64,000 nt of DNA, taken from positions 21,534 through 85,533 of the forward strand of contig JAILRE010000018.1 of NCBI GenBank assembly GCA_024698505.1, given 5' to 3'. Position numbers and translations under genes: made by a program. The DNA is from Clostridiales bacterium (lineage in GTDB: Bacteria; Bacillota; Clostridia; Christensenellales; CAG-138). Positions 34,604-42,342 of this stretch are shown in pieces. Every line of letters starts with the position of its first letter. Positions within the stretch are counted from its first letter, which is position 1. The notes under the pieces are model-generated. The model was not told the DNA's origin, did not search any database, and saw only the letters and a list, made by a program, of their open reading frames with translations.

Positions 34604-34626
34604 GGCCCGCAGAAGAATTGCGGGCC
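34604..34626 (-). terminator. Hairpin after lpdA, probable terminator
   Basis: GGCCCGC and GCGGGCC around a 9-base loop, followed on the minus strand by the AT-rich GAATTAATTGATTT. A clean T run is missing, so termination may be partial. Confidence 0.55.
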
Positions 34627-34647
34627 GACGATAAGATTGCTTTCAGA

Positions 34648-36051
34648 TTACTTTCTCTTGGGCAGCGCGTGGCAGCAGAGTCCCTCCCAATCGTGCGCGG
34701 CTTCCATAACGGATTCGCTGATCGTGGGATGAGCGTGTATGGTATCCGCGACGTCCTTGACGGAACCGCCGAGCTTGATAACAGCCGCGAGCTCCGCGAT
34801 CATGTCGGTCGCTCTGGGGCACATGAGCTGAGCGCCTATGAGCTTGCCTTCCATATCGGAGATGAGCTTTACAAGGCCCAGATTCTCGCCCATTACCATG
34901 GCGCGGCCGTTGCCCGCTACGTTGAAAGTGCCGAGCTTGTACTCGATTCCCATTGCCTTCGCCTTTTCCTCGGAAAGGCCGACGAACGCTATCTCGGGGC
35001 TCGTATAGATGCAGGAGGGAACAACGCTGTAATCCATGATCTCGTCATGCCCTGCGGCGTTGGCGGCTGCGATAAGGCCCTGCGCGGATGCAACGTGAGC
35101 GAGCTGGATCTTGCCCGTGATATCGCCTATGGCGTAGATGTTTTCTATATTCGTCCTGCAGCGATCGTCTATGACAATGAAGTTCCTGTTGAATTCCACG
35201 CCGATCTCCTCAAGGCCGAGGCCGCGGGTCTCCGCTTTACGGCCGACGGAAACGACGCAGCATGCGCCGGAAGCTGTCTTTTCGGCGCCGTTGAGCTCGT
35301 AAGTGACGGTTACGGTATCGCCGCCTTCGATTTTGGTGACCTTAGCGTTGTTGATGACTGCGACCTTTTTCTTTTTGAGGACGCGTAGCGCCGTCCTGAC
35401 AACGTCGGGATCTACGCCGGGAAGTATCGACGGCATCATCTCAATGACGGTGACGGGCCTGCCGAGCGTGGCGAAGAGCGTTGCGAATTCGATGCCTATT
35501 ACGCCGCCGCCGATTATGACGAAGCTCTCGGGCAGTTCGGTCATGGAAAGTATGTCGTCGGAAGTGACGACGTTCTGCCCGTTGATACCCTCGATGGGAG
35601 GACGCGCGGGAGAAGAACCGGTGGCGAGTATCAGCTTGTCGTACGAGAAGCTTGCCTCTTCCCCGTCCTTCAGAGCAACGGTCATATGATGATTGTCGGT
35701 CAGTCGGCCGAAACCGTTGATGACCTTGACGCCGTGCGCCTTTTCGAGACCGCCTATGCCGGAAACGAGCTTATCCACGGTTGCGGTTTTGAACGCGGCC
35801 ATTTTTTCATAATCAAAGGCTACGTCCGCGGCGTTTATGCCGAATGCGGCGGCGTTTTCGGTCTGCTCGAATACTTCAGCGCAATGGAGCAGGGCCTTCG
35901 TGGGGATGCATCCCCTGTTGAGGCAGGTGCCTCCGAGCTCGCGCGCTTCAACGAGGGCGACCTTTTTACCGAGCTGAGCGCCTCTTATTGCGGCAACGTA
36001 TCCGCCGGGGCCTCCGCCCAAAACAGCAATATCATAATCAAACTGGCACAT
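34648..36051 (-). CDS. lpdA: Dihydrolipoyl dehydrogenase
   Basis: This 467-residue flavoprotein reoxidises dihydrolipoamide in 2-oxoacid dehydrogenase or glycine-cleavage complexes. It has the FAD motif 'VLGGGPGGYVAAIRGAQLGK', the redox disulfide C43/C48 ('GGTCLNRGCIP'), the NAD motif 'VIIGGGVIGIEFATLFA', 'YAIGDITGKIQLAH' and the C-terminal His-Glu pair ('HAHPTISESVMEA'). GGAGG precedes the ATG. It has its own promoter and no partner E1, E2 or gcv gene nearby. There is no fused lipoyl domain. The partner complex must be elsewhere. Confidence 0.95.
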   Translation of the reverse strand: MCQFDYDIAVLGGGPGGYVAAIRGAQLGKKVALVEARELGGTCLNRGCIPTKALLHCAEVFEQTENAAAFGINAADVAFDYEKMAAFKTATVDKLVSGIGGLEKAHGVKVINGFGRLTDNHHMTVALKDGEEASFSYDKLILATGSSPARPPIEGINGQNVVTSDDILSMTELPESFVIIGGGVIGIEFATLFATLGRPVTVIEMMPSILPGVDPDVVRTALRVLKKKKVAVINNAKVTKIEGGDTVTVTYELNGAEKTASGACCVVSVGRKAETRGLGLEEIGVEFNRNFIVIDDRCRTNIENIYAIGDITGKIQLAHVASAQGLIAAANAAGHDEIMDYSVVPSCIYTSPEIAFVGLSEEKAKAMGIEYKLGTFNVAGNGRAMVMGENLGLVKLISDMEGKLIGAQLMCPRATDMIAELAAVIKLGGSVKDVADTIHAHPTISESVMEAAHDWEGLCCHALPKRK

Positions 36052-36077
36052 ATTATACCTCCGTTTTTGCTAAAACA

Positions 36078-36106
36078 AGGATACCACAAACCCGCTCGTT
36101 TTTCAA
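36078..36106 (-). promoter_or_regulatory. Promoter of lpdA
   Basis: On the minus strand TTGAAA (36101-36106), 17 bases, TATCCT (36078-36083), about 27 bases before the start codon. Confidence 0.7.
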
Positions 36107-36151
36107 CCGCTTTAATGAATTATTACAGCCTTGATCAGGCGTTCCGCCTTC

Positions 36152-36179
36152 TTGACATTTCCGCCAAAGGATATATAAT
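36152..36179 (+). promoter_or_regulatory. Promoter of the sirtuin gene
   Basis: TTGACA (36152-36157), 16 bases, TATAAT (36174-36179). Both boxes are perfect with a spacer one base short. Confidence 0.8.
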
Positions 36180-36208
36180 TGAAATATAAATCTACGGGAG
36201 GCGATACT

Positions 36209-36940
36209 ATGTCCGGTATAGAAGAACTGAAGAAAATGATAGAAGAAAGCAAACGGATCGTCTTTTTGGGAGGCGCGGGCGTCTCCACCGAAAGCGGCAT
36301 ACCCGATTTCAGAAGCGAGAACGGCATTTTCAAAGCGATTCGCGATTTCGGTTATCCTCCCGAAACGCTGCTTTCCCGTTCCTTCTTCGACAGGCATCCG
36401 GACGTGTTCTTCAAGTATTACCGCACTCTGCTCATGAGCGGCGACGCGAAGCCGAACAAGGCGCATTATTCGCTCGCAAAGCTTGAGAGAGACGGCAAGC
36501 TCACCGCGATAGCGACGCAGAATATCGACGGTCTGCATCAGATGGCCGGCAGCAAAAACGTTTACGAGCTCCACGGCTCAATAAAGCGCAATTACTGCAT
36601 GCGCTGTCACAAATTCTATGACGACGAGTTTATAGCAAATTGCGAAGGCGTGCCGCACTGCGAATGCGGCGGGATCGTAAAACCCGACGTCGTTCTGTAC
36701 GAAGAAGGTTTGGATACGGATACGCTGATGAACGCGGTAAAGCATATCTCGCGCGCCGATATGATGATCGTCGGCGGCACGTCGCTGCAGGTCTACCCCG
36801 CCGCCGGTCTTATCGACTATTATCGCGGCAGCAAACTTGTTTTGATCAACAAATCGAGCACGCCTTACGACAGCTACGCAGACCTGGTAATAAACGATTC
36901 CATAGGCAAGGTGCTTGAAGAAGCCGTTGGCATTGATTGA
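36209..36940 (+). CDS. NAD-dependent protein deacylase, sirtuin (CobB/SrtN type)
   Basis: This 243-residue Sir2 protein removes acyl groups from lysines using NAD+. It shows the NAD motif 'FLGGAGVSTESGIPDFRS', 'TQNIDGLHQMAG', the catalytic histidine in 'ELHGSIKRNYC', and the four zinc cysteines ('CMRCHKFYDD' and 'CECGGIVKPDVV', with an extra C between). 'VGGTSLQVYPAAGLI' and 'LVLINKSSTPYD' complete the fold. The ATG at 36209, seven bases after GGGAGG, is preferred over the ORF track's 36179, which falls at the promoter. It is monocistronic. Confidence 0.95.
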   Translation: MSGIEELKKMIEESKRIVFLGGAGVSTESGIPDFRSENGIFKAIRDFGYPPETLLSRSFFDRHPDVFFKYYRTLLMSGDAKPNKAHYSLAKLERDGKLTAIATQNIDGLHQMAGSKNVYELHGSIKRNYCMRCHKFYDDEFIANCEGVPHCECGGIVKPDVVLYEEGLDTDTLMNAVKHISRADMMIVGGTSLQVYPAAGLIDYYRGSKLVLINKSSTPYDSYADLVINDSIGKVLEEAVGID

Positions 36941-36957
36941 AAGATCCATTGAATTGA

Positions 36958-36995
36958 AAAACGCCTGCGCCGGGGGGATGGCGCGGGCGTTTTCT
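36958..36995. terminator. Terminator between the sirtuin and ABC operon
   Basis: AACGCCTGCGCC and GGCGCGGGCGTT pair with one mismatch around a G-rich loop, followed by TTTTCTTG. The genes on both sides converge here. Confidence 0.8.
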
Positions 36996-37009
36996 TGTAT
37001 CTATGGGAC

Positions 37010-39151
37010 TCAGTCGTAATAGACCGGTTCGTCCTCATAGCCTTGTAGTGAGGACAGCAAGGCGGCAATCCTTGCAACGTCGGATTCGGAAAGGTCCAAG
37101 TTTACGGAAAGCCTCTCATAGCTGTAAACGCTTGTGGGGATCTCGAAGATCACGAGAACGCCCTTGCCGGGATCGTTGGTCGTCTCCGCCTTGGACAGGA
37201 TCTTGAGTATCTCATAGATCTCGGGATCGGTATCCTTGAACTTCATAGAGCTTTCCTGCTTCATGTTTTCATACATCATATTACAATACTTGGAGCTTGA
37301 GAATGAAATCCAGCCGAATCGCTGAGAAAGCTCGCTCTTCCCGAAGTTGATATCGAAATCTATATGCTCTCCGCCGTTTTCGGCCCAATCGATTATCTTA
37401 TCAAGGGCGTCCTTGACCTTTTTGCCGTTCTTCTCGTTGAGCAGCTCATACGCCTTGGCAAGAGCGCGCGGAGTGAGCCCGTTAAGTTTATAGATGTCGG
37501 AATAGTTCTTCGCGCCAAGGCATCCGTATACCGTAAGCGTGAACGCAGATTCCTCTCCCTCGAAGTATATATCGTCGTAATCGCGGAACCATCCGCTGTT
37601 TGATTTGAGCGAAAGCTTCTGCTCGTTGGTGAGAGAATTGAATTCCTCCTCGAATACCCTGCCGACCTGCTTGGCTTCCGCGAGAGACAGATACGTAACG
37701 GAGTAGTACTTCATTCCCTCGGGGAAGGAATACGCTGCGTCGACATAGCGCTTATCGGCTTCGCGAAGCTCTTCGAGACGCGTCTGTTCGGCGTTCGTAA
37801 GGTTGATCGCTCTGATAATGTCGCGGCCCTTTCGGCAGATCTTAACGGTATAGTTCGGAACTGCTTTGCGTCCTTCGGCGTCGATACTGTCGATCGTGCG
37901 CTGATATGCTTTCGCTATTATCTCAAGGCTTTCCTTATCGTTGTACTTGATGCTCTCCGACTTGATTTCCGAATAACTCTTACGATTCATGTAGGAATCG
38001 AGCACCGTGTATTCGCTGTCATCTATCTCCTGATATGCGGTTATGTTCTTATCGGTGACTTTTACGTTATATTCAAGCCTGGTAATTCCGTAAGCAAGAC
38101 CTACGTAAAGCGCGCATATCGCAATGCAGATCAGGAAGCCCGGCATGGCCTTCGCCATCTTTTTCGCGCTCTTTGTGGAGATGAGCTCGTAAAGCGAATA
38201 CGCGATAAACGAGAGGAGCACCATGATCACGATGAAGGCCAAAGACCCGACGCCATCGGCCACCATGGAATAGGTCAGGACCAGAAGCAGAGGCAGACCG
38301 ACGGCTATCCTGATGATGGACTGGTAGATCTTGCTCGTCGTGGGATTGCCCGCTGCTTCAGATCTGCGTTTGAGGAACGCTCTCCAGCCGAGCAGCACGA
38401 GTATCATGGAATACACGAAGCAGTAGATCATCGCGCCGACGTTCGCATAATCGATAGACACAAAGCTCAAGAGAGAATTGTACGGAGTCGCAATGATGTT
38501 ATAAGTCGGGTTGAAGAAGACCGATATAGACCAAACAACAAGATGGCTCGAGGACAGATTCTGATCGATGGAGTTTATGAAAACCGCAAGTATCGAAAAG
38601 AGGAAGCGCGGAACGAACAGTATTACCGCAGTCGCAAAGAGGTTGACGAACCTCGTGCCGGATATAGCGCATGCAAGCGACGCCGCGCCTACGACCTCCA
38701 GAGCGCCTATGAGCATGTTTGCATATACCCCAAGGAACAGGAGGTAATTGAACGGCACGCCAAGCACAACGTAAATGAGAGCGTGTACGACGGCGTAAGC
38801 GGTAAGGCCTATGATCATCCACAGCATTATGACGATGACCGAGGTGAAATAGATCTGCGTCCTCTTGATGGGAAGGCCGTGATAGAAATCGCTGAGGGAG
38901 CGTTTGTTCATCCAGCCGAATGCGCTGAAGGTGAGCAGTACGCCGACGACGTAGACGTAAGCCAGCATTACGGGCGCAAGCGAGCCTCCCGTCGGGATGG
39001 AGTAATATTCCAGATTGAGGCCGACGGTCGATGCAACGTTAAGGAACGTGACAATATTGGAAGCCATCAGAATGGCGGCGGAAACTATACCTGCAACCTT
39101 GAGCTGCCTGAACATTTCCTTGAAATAGCCCCTATGGATCAAGCTTTTCAT
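37010..39151 (-). CDS. Large ABC exporter permease with extracytoplasmic domain
   Basis: The 713-residue membrane protein has an N-terminal block of about six transmembrane helices ('VAGIVSAAILMASNIV', 'LLTFSAFGWMNKRSL', 'LFATAVILFVPRFLFSILAVF'), two further helix pairs (about 285-360), and a long soluble C-terminal region (about 365-713), presumably extracellular. The 'RSLSDFYHGLPIKRTQIYFTS' loop is typical of ABC-2 permeases acting with YtrB-like ATPases. It is the last gene of the operon gntR-ATPase-permease and follows the ATPase by one base. The function is probably export or sensing of an envelope-active compound. The substrate is unknown. Confidence 0.85.
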   Translation of the reverse strand: MKSLIHRGYFKEMFRQLKVAGIVSAAILMASNIVTFLNVASTVGLNLEYYSIPTGGSLAPVMLAYVYVVGVLLTFSAFGWMNKRSLSDFYHGLPIKRTQIYFTSVIVIMLWMIIGLTAYAVVHALIYVVLGVPFNYLLFLGVYANMLIGALEVVGAASLACAISGTRFVNLFATAVILFVPRFLFSILAVFINSIDQNLSSSHLVVWSISVFFNPTYNIIATPYNSLLSFVSIDYANVGAMIYCFVYSMILVLLGWRAFLKRRSEAAGNPTTSKIYQSIIRIAVGLPLLLVLTYSMVADGVGSLAFIVIMVLLSFIAYSLYELISTKSAKKMAKAMPGFLICIAICALYVGLAYGITRLEYNVKVTDKNITAYQEIDDSEYTVLDSYMNRKSYSEIKSESIKYNDKESLEIIAKAYQRTIDSIDAEGRKAVPNYTVKICRKGRDIIRAINLTNAEQTRLEELREADKRYVDAAYSFPEGMKYYSVTYLSLAEAKQVGRVFEEEFNSLTNEQKLSLKSNSGWFRDYDDIYFEGEESAFTLTVYGCLGAKNYSDIYKLNGLTPRALAKAYELLNEKNGKKVKDALDKIIDWAENGGEHIDFDINFGKSELSQRFGWISFSSSKYCNMMYENMKQESSMKFKDTDPEIYEILKILSKAETTNDPGKGVLVIFEIPTSVYSYERLSVNLDLSESDVARIAALLSSLQGYEDEPVYYD

Positions 39152-39152
39152 A

Positions 39153-40064
39153 TTATTCCACCTCCTGCTTCAGAACTTCGGAGAATTCATAGCCGAGAGC
39201 GTCCATCTCATATACGAATACCTCCTCCAGAGAGAGAGGCAGTATCTCGAACAGGATGGGATCCATGGCCTTGATCTTGGCCGCGGTCTCTTCCCTGTCG
39301 CCTCGTACGATCAGCGAGGATACGCTGCCGTGCTTGGTGAAGGAGAGCATATCGACGCCCTGGAATTTGGAACGGTCATACTCGCCGCTGAACGCGACCT
39401 GCACCTTAAAGAGAGAGGTCTTGAGGTTGCCAATATCGCTCTCGAATATGATGCCGCCTTTATGCAGCAGCGAGAGCTGATCGCAGGTATCCTCGAGCTC
39501 GCGGAGCGAGTGACTTGTTATGACGGCCGTTGCTTTGCGCTCCATTACATCGTCGTAAAGCAGGTTCTTGACGAGGTTCCTCATAACGGGATCAAGACCG
39601 TCGAATGTCTCGTCGAAGAGGATGAAATCCGCGTTGCAGGAAAGAGCGAGTATTGTCGCCGCCTGACGCTTCATGCCCTTTGAGAAGGTGCCTATATTGG
39701 CCGTCGGGCTGAGCTTGAAAGTCCTTACGAGGTTCTTGAACTTGTCGTAGGAGAACCTTTCGTAGACGGAGGCGTAGAGCCTTGCCATCCTGATAAGGTT
39801 TGCCCTGGGAAGGAAATAAAGCTCGTCGGGAACGAATACGAGGCGGTTCTTGACCTCGGGATCGTCATAGACGTTCTTGCCATCTATCTCAACGGAGCCT
39901 CCGTCCGCCCTGTAAATGCCGCTTATAAGGCGAAGGAGCGTGGATTTGCCGGCGCCGTTTGAGCCTACCATGCCGTATATGCAGCCTTCGGGTATGCTGC
40001 AGTTTAGAGAATTCAGCGCGGTGAAAGAATCGAATTTCTTAGTAAGATCCTTAGCTGTTATCAT
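39153..40064 (-). CDS. ABC transporter ATP-binding protein (YtrB-like)
   Basis: This 303-residue ATPase has Walker A 'GMVGSNGAGKSTLLRLI', signature 'FSKGMKRQAA', Walker B 'FILFDETFDGLDP' (DET in place of the common DEP) and the switch histidine in 'VITSHSLRE'. A C-terminal extension of about 90 residues follows. It overlaps gntR by 4 bases and is followed after one base by the permease gene, so stoichiometric expression is likely. It is closest in layout to the YtrABC-type antibiotic-inducible systems. Confidence 0.92.
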   Translation of the reverse strand: MITAKDLTKKFDSFTALNSLNCSIPEGCIYGMVGSNGAGKSTLLRLISGIYRADGGSVEIDGKNVYDDPEVKNRLVFVPDELYFLPRANLIRMARLYASVYERFSYDKFKNLVRTFKLSPTANIGTFSKGMKRQAATILALSCNADFILFDETFDGLDPVMRNLVKNLLYDDVMERKATAVITSHSLRELEDTCDQLSLLHKGGIIFESDIGNLKTSLFKVQVAFSGEYDRSKFQGVDMLSFTKHGSVSSLIVRGDREETAAKIKAMDPILFEILPLSLEEVFVYEMDALGYEFSEVLKQEVE

Positions 40065-40459
40065 TCGGATTCAGCCTTCCTTTCTTCATAGTGATCGGTT
40101 ACGTAAACATCATCAACTACGGACAGAACGGTATCAACGCTTACTCCCCTGCCCTTGAGCTTATCGAGAAGCTCGTGAAGCTCGGCGGTTTGAAGCATTG
40201 CCGCTTCTTTCAGTTTACTGAGGGCGTCCTTTGAAATGTAGCGCCCGCTTCCGGGAACAGTGTAACAAAGACCGCGGCGTTCGATCTCGGTATATGCGCG
40301 CTGAAGCGTATTGGGATTGATATTCAGGCTTTGCGACAGGTATCTCACCGAAGGAAGCTGACCGTCGCTGCCGATATCTCCGCTCAGTATGCGGCTTTCG
40401 AACTGATTGATAAGCTGCTCGTATATCGGGATCCTCGACATCTTGTCAATTGTAAACAT
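40061..40459 (-). CDS. GntR-family regulator, YtrA type
   Basis: This 132-residue regulator has the winged-helix domain ('IPIYEQLINQFESRILSGD', 'LPSVRYLSQSLNINPNTLQRAYTEIERRGL', then 'GSGRYIS') and a short C-terminal tail predicted to dimerise. It leads its operon, unlike the GntR at 5487 which ends its operon. GGAGGA precedes the ATG. A promoter and an overlapping inverted repeat lie just upstream, so it probably represses itself together with the transporter. Confidence 0.92.
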   Translation of the reverse strand: MFTIDKMSRIPIYEQLINQFESRILSGDIGSDGQLPSVRYLSQSLNINPNTLQRAYTEIERRGLCYTVPGSGRYISKDALSKLKEAAMLQTAELHELLDKLKGRGVSVDTVLSVVDDVYVTDHYEERKAESE

Positions 40460-40484
40460 CCGTATCCTCCTTTCCGTGTGTCTA

Positions 40485-40507
40485 CTGTGTTAATTATATT
40501 AATACAG
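40485..40507. promoter_or_regulatory. Probable GntR operator of the second ABC operon
   Basis: CTGTGTTAA, centre TTATA, TTAATACAG: 9-bp arms with one mismatch, overlapping the minus-strand -10 box. Different in sequence from the palindrome at 7396. Confidence 0.6.
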
Positions 40508-40524
40508 ATAAAACAGAATGTCAA
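40496..40524 (-). promoter_or_regulatory. Promoter of the second GntR/ABC operon
   Basis: On the minus strand TTGACA (40519-40524), 17 bases, TAATAT (40496-40501). Confidence 0.8.
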
Positions 40525-40533
40525 TACCCTTTG

Positions 40534-40566
40534 CAAAAAAATATCCGCCGATCACTCGGCGGATAT
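40534..40566 (-). terminator. Terminator of the PrsA-like lipoprotein gene
   Basis: ATATCCGCCGA and TCGGCGGATAT around a 4-base loop; on the minus strand a run of seven Ts follows. It lies between the lipoprotein stop and the next promoter on that strand. Confidence 0.92.
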
Positions 40567-40580
40567 GGGATCCAAGGTCA

Positions 40581-42242
40581 TCAGCCCTGAGCAAAGGGCT
40601 TAATGATGTTGGGGTAGGTCTTGATCTTGGTGTTTTCCTTCCACTCGGCAAACTTGGCGTTGTAGACATCGGCCTGCATCGCGTTCAGCTTGGCCTCCTT
40701 GGCGGTCTCGAAGATCGACTTGGCGGTAACGGGCTCATCCTCTTCCTCCTCGGAGTCGCCGGTTTCGGGCGCCTCGGTAGCGTCGGGAGTTTCGGTATCG
40801 CCTTCCTCGCCGTCCTCGGCGGTCTTGTTGTCCTCGTCCTTAATCTCGATGGTCTTGGCGGCCTTGGCGAAGAGCTCGTTGAGAGCGGCGTACTCTTCCT
40901 GAGTCATGTGACCGTTGGCGGTAACGACGCCCTCGCCGTCGGTAATGACTTCGTCATTCTCGAAGAGGGGCATCTTGAAGTAACCGTCCTCATCGTACAT
41001 GCCGTAGCAATCGTTGGGATTGAGGATGATGTAATGCGCGCCGGCGGTGGTGTAGACCTTAACGACCTTGGTGTTGTCGGCAAGGGTGAAGTAAGTGAGT
41101 TCATACTCCTTGGGCTCGGCGGGCTCGGCAGTGGTATCGGTGGAAGCGGGAGCTTCGGGTTTCCACTCGTCGCCGAACCTGAGCTTCATCGCGGCATAAC
41201 CGAAGCCTTCGTAATAGGTATCGATCAGCGACTTCTGCATCATGTAGCCGAAATACTGATAGGAGGGCTGGAGCATGCCGGGATCGTCGCAGACTTCCTT
41301 ATCGAAGCACTTCTCGAGGAACTGCTCCTTGGTGAGGGAAGAAAGGGAAGCTTCGAAATCGCTCATCTTGGAGGTGAATTCCTCATCCTCCGCAGCGTAA
41401 GCCGTAAGATCGGTAACGTCGGAACCGGGTTCCTTGGCGAACTTCATCAGAACGTGAAGCACGGAGAAGATGTTGCCGTAAGGATCGGCTTCCTTGCTCT
41501 CGTCGGTATCCTCGGTATCGGGATCGTCCTCAACGGGCTTCTCGGGCTGAGGCATACGGAAAGGCAGAGCGTCCGCTTCCTTGGTGATGAACTTTTCGAA
41601 GGTGCTCCTGAAATTGGTCACGGAGGTAGCGGTCTTGGCGTTCTCCTCGAAGTAAGCCTTTACGTCGTCAAGAGTGACCGAAACGTCGGCAACGGTGATA
41701 TCGTGGAGCTTGTTGATGAGGGCCGTCTTGCGGAGGGCTTCCTCAAGGCTCTTGCGATATTTATCATAGGAAGAACCGTTCTGCTTGAGAGCTTCCTTGA
41801 AAAGCCTGAGAGCTTCTTCGTACTTGGCGGCTTCGTCAATAAACTTGGAATCGACCTTGCTGAGGAAGTTATCAGTTACGTCCTGCTTGATGTTGTCGTC
41901 AACGTCCTGCTGGAGCTTGGCCTCTTCTTCGGAATCGAGGGTGATATTCTGTACCTCTACCTGATCGAGCTGTACGCCGTAATTGACGAGCTCGTCGAGC
42001 ATGCGCTCGGCATACTTCTCACGGGTGAGAAGGCCGTACTGAAGGTAGAGATAATAGATGTTGGAATTGGTATCGGTATTGTTGTAAAGAGAAAGATACT
42101 GATTGAGATCAAGTTTCTGCTTGCCGACCTTGGCAACTATGGGGTTGTTGTTGTAGGAACTCACACAGCCGAACAGACCGGCGGACATGGCCGCGATCAG
42201 AACGACGGCAAGAATTCGTACAAGGGTCTTGTTGAGTTTCAT
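40581..42242 (-). CDS. PrsA/SurA-like foldase lipoprotein
   Basis: The 553-residue exported protein starts at the ATG at 42242, after AAGGAG. Its signal peptide ends in a lipobox ('AAMSAGLFGC'), so it should be lipidated and outward-facing. The N-terminal part after the anchor ('VAKVGKQKLDLNQYLSLY') resembles the SurA/PrsA N-domain. The peptidyl-prolyl isomerase region is divergent: 'SVLHVLMKFAKEPG' and 'TTAGAHYIILNPND' could be its two ends, with an acidic, low-complexity insertion ('AEDGEEGDTETPDATEAPETG'). It probably assists folding of secreted proteins, but isomerase activity is uncertain. It has its own promoter and terminator. Confidence 0.78.
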   Translation of the reverse strand: MKLNKTLVRILAVVLIAAMSAGLFGCVSSYNNNPIVAKVGKQKLDLNQYLSLYNNTDTNSNIYYLYLQYGLLTREKYAERMLDELVNYGVQLDQVEVQNITLDSEEEAKLQQDVDDNIKQDVTDNFLSKVDSKFIDEAAKYEEALRLFKEALKQNGSSYDKYRKSLEEALRKTALINKLHDITVADVSVTLDDVKAYFEENAKTATSVTNFRSTFEKFITKEADALPFRMPQPEKPVEDDPDTEDTDESKEADPYGNIFSVLHVLMKFAKEPGSDVTDLTAYAAEDEEFTSKMSDFEASLSSLTKEQFLEKCFDKEVCDDPGMLQPSYQYFGYMMQKSLIDTYYEGFGYAAMKLRFGDEWKPEAPASTDTTAEPAEPKEYELTYFTLADNTKVVKVYTTAGAHYIILNPNDCYGMYDEDGYFKMPLFENDEVITDGEGVVTANGHMTQEEYAALNELFAKAAKTIEIKDEDNKTAEDGEEGDTETPDATEAPETGDSEEEEDEPVTAKSIFETAKEAKLNAMQADVYNAKFAEWKENTKIKTYPNIIKPFAQG

Positions 42243-42274
42243 TGTTGTTCTCCTTCTTGTGGATATGCCTGCAT

Positions 42275-42303
42275 ATTTTATATAGCCGCGCATGATTTGT
42301 CAA
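42275..42303 (-). promoter_or_regulatory. Promoter of the PrsA-like gene
   Basis: On the minus strand TTGACA (42298-42303), 17 bases, TAAAAT (42275-42280). Confidence 0.8.
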
Positions 42304-42319
42304 TAAGAAAATCATGCGC
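42288..42319. promoter_or_regulatory. Inverted repeat overlapping the PrsA-like promoter
   Basis: GCGCATGATTT and AAATCATGCGC are exact 11-bp complements separated by 10 bases. One arm lies in the spacer and touches the -35 box. It may be an operator or the 3' hairpin of the upstream aminotransferase gene; no T run follows. Confidence 0.5.
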
Positions 42320-42342
42320 AGGCTGCAGAATGCTTCGGAAGA

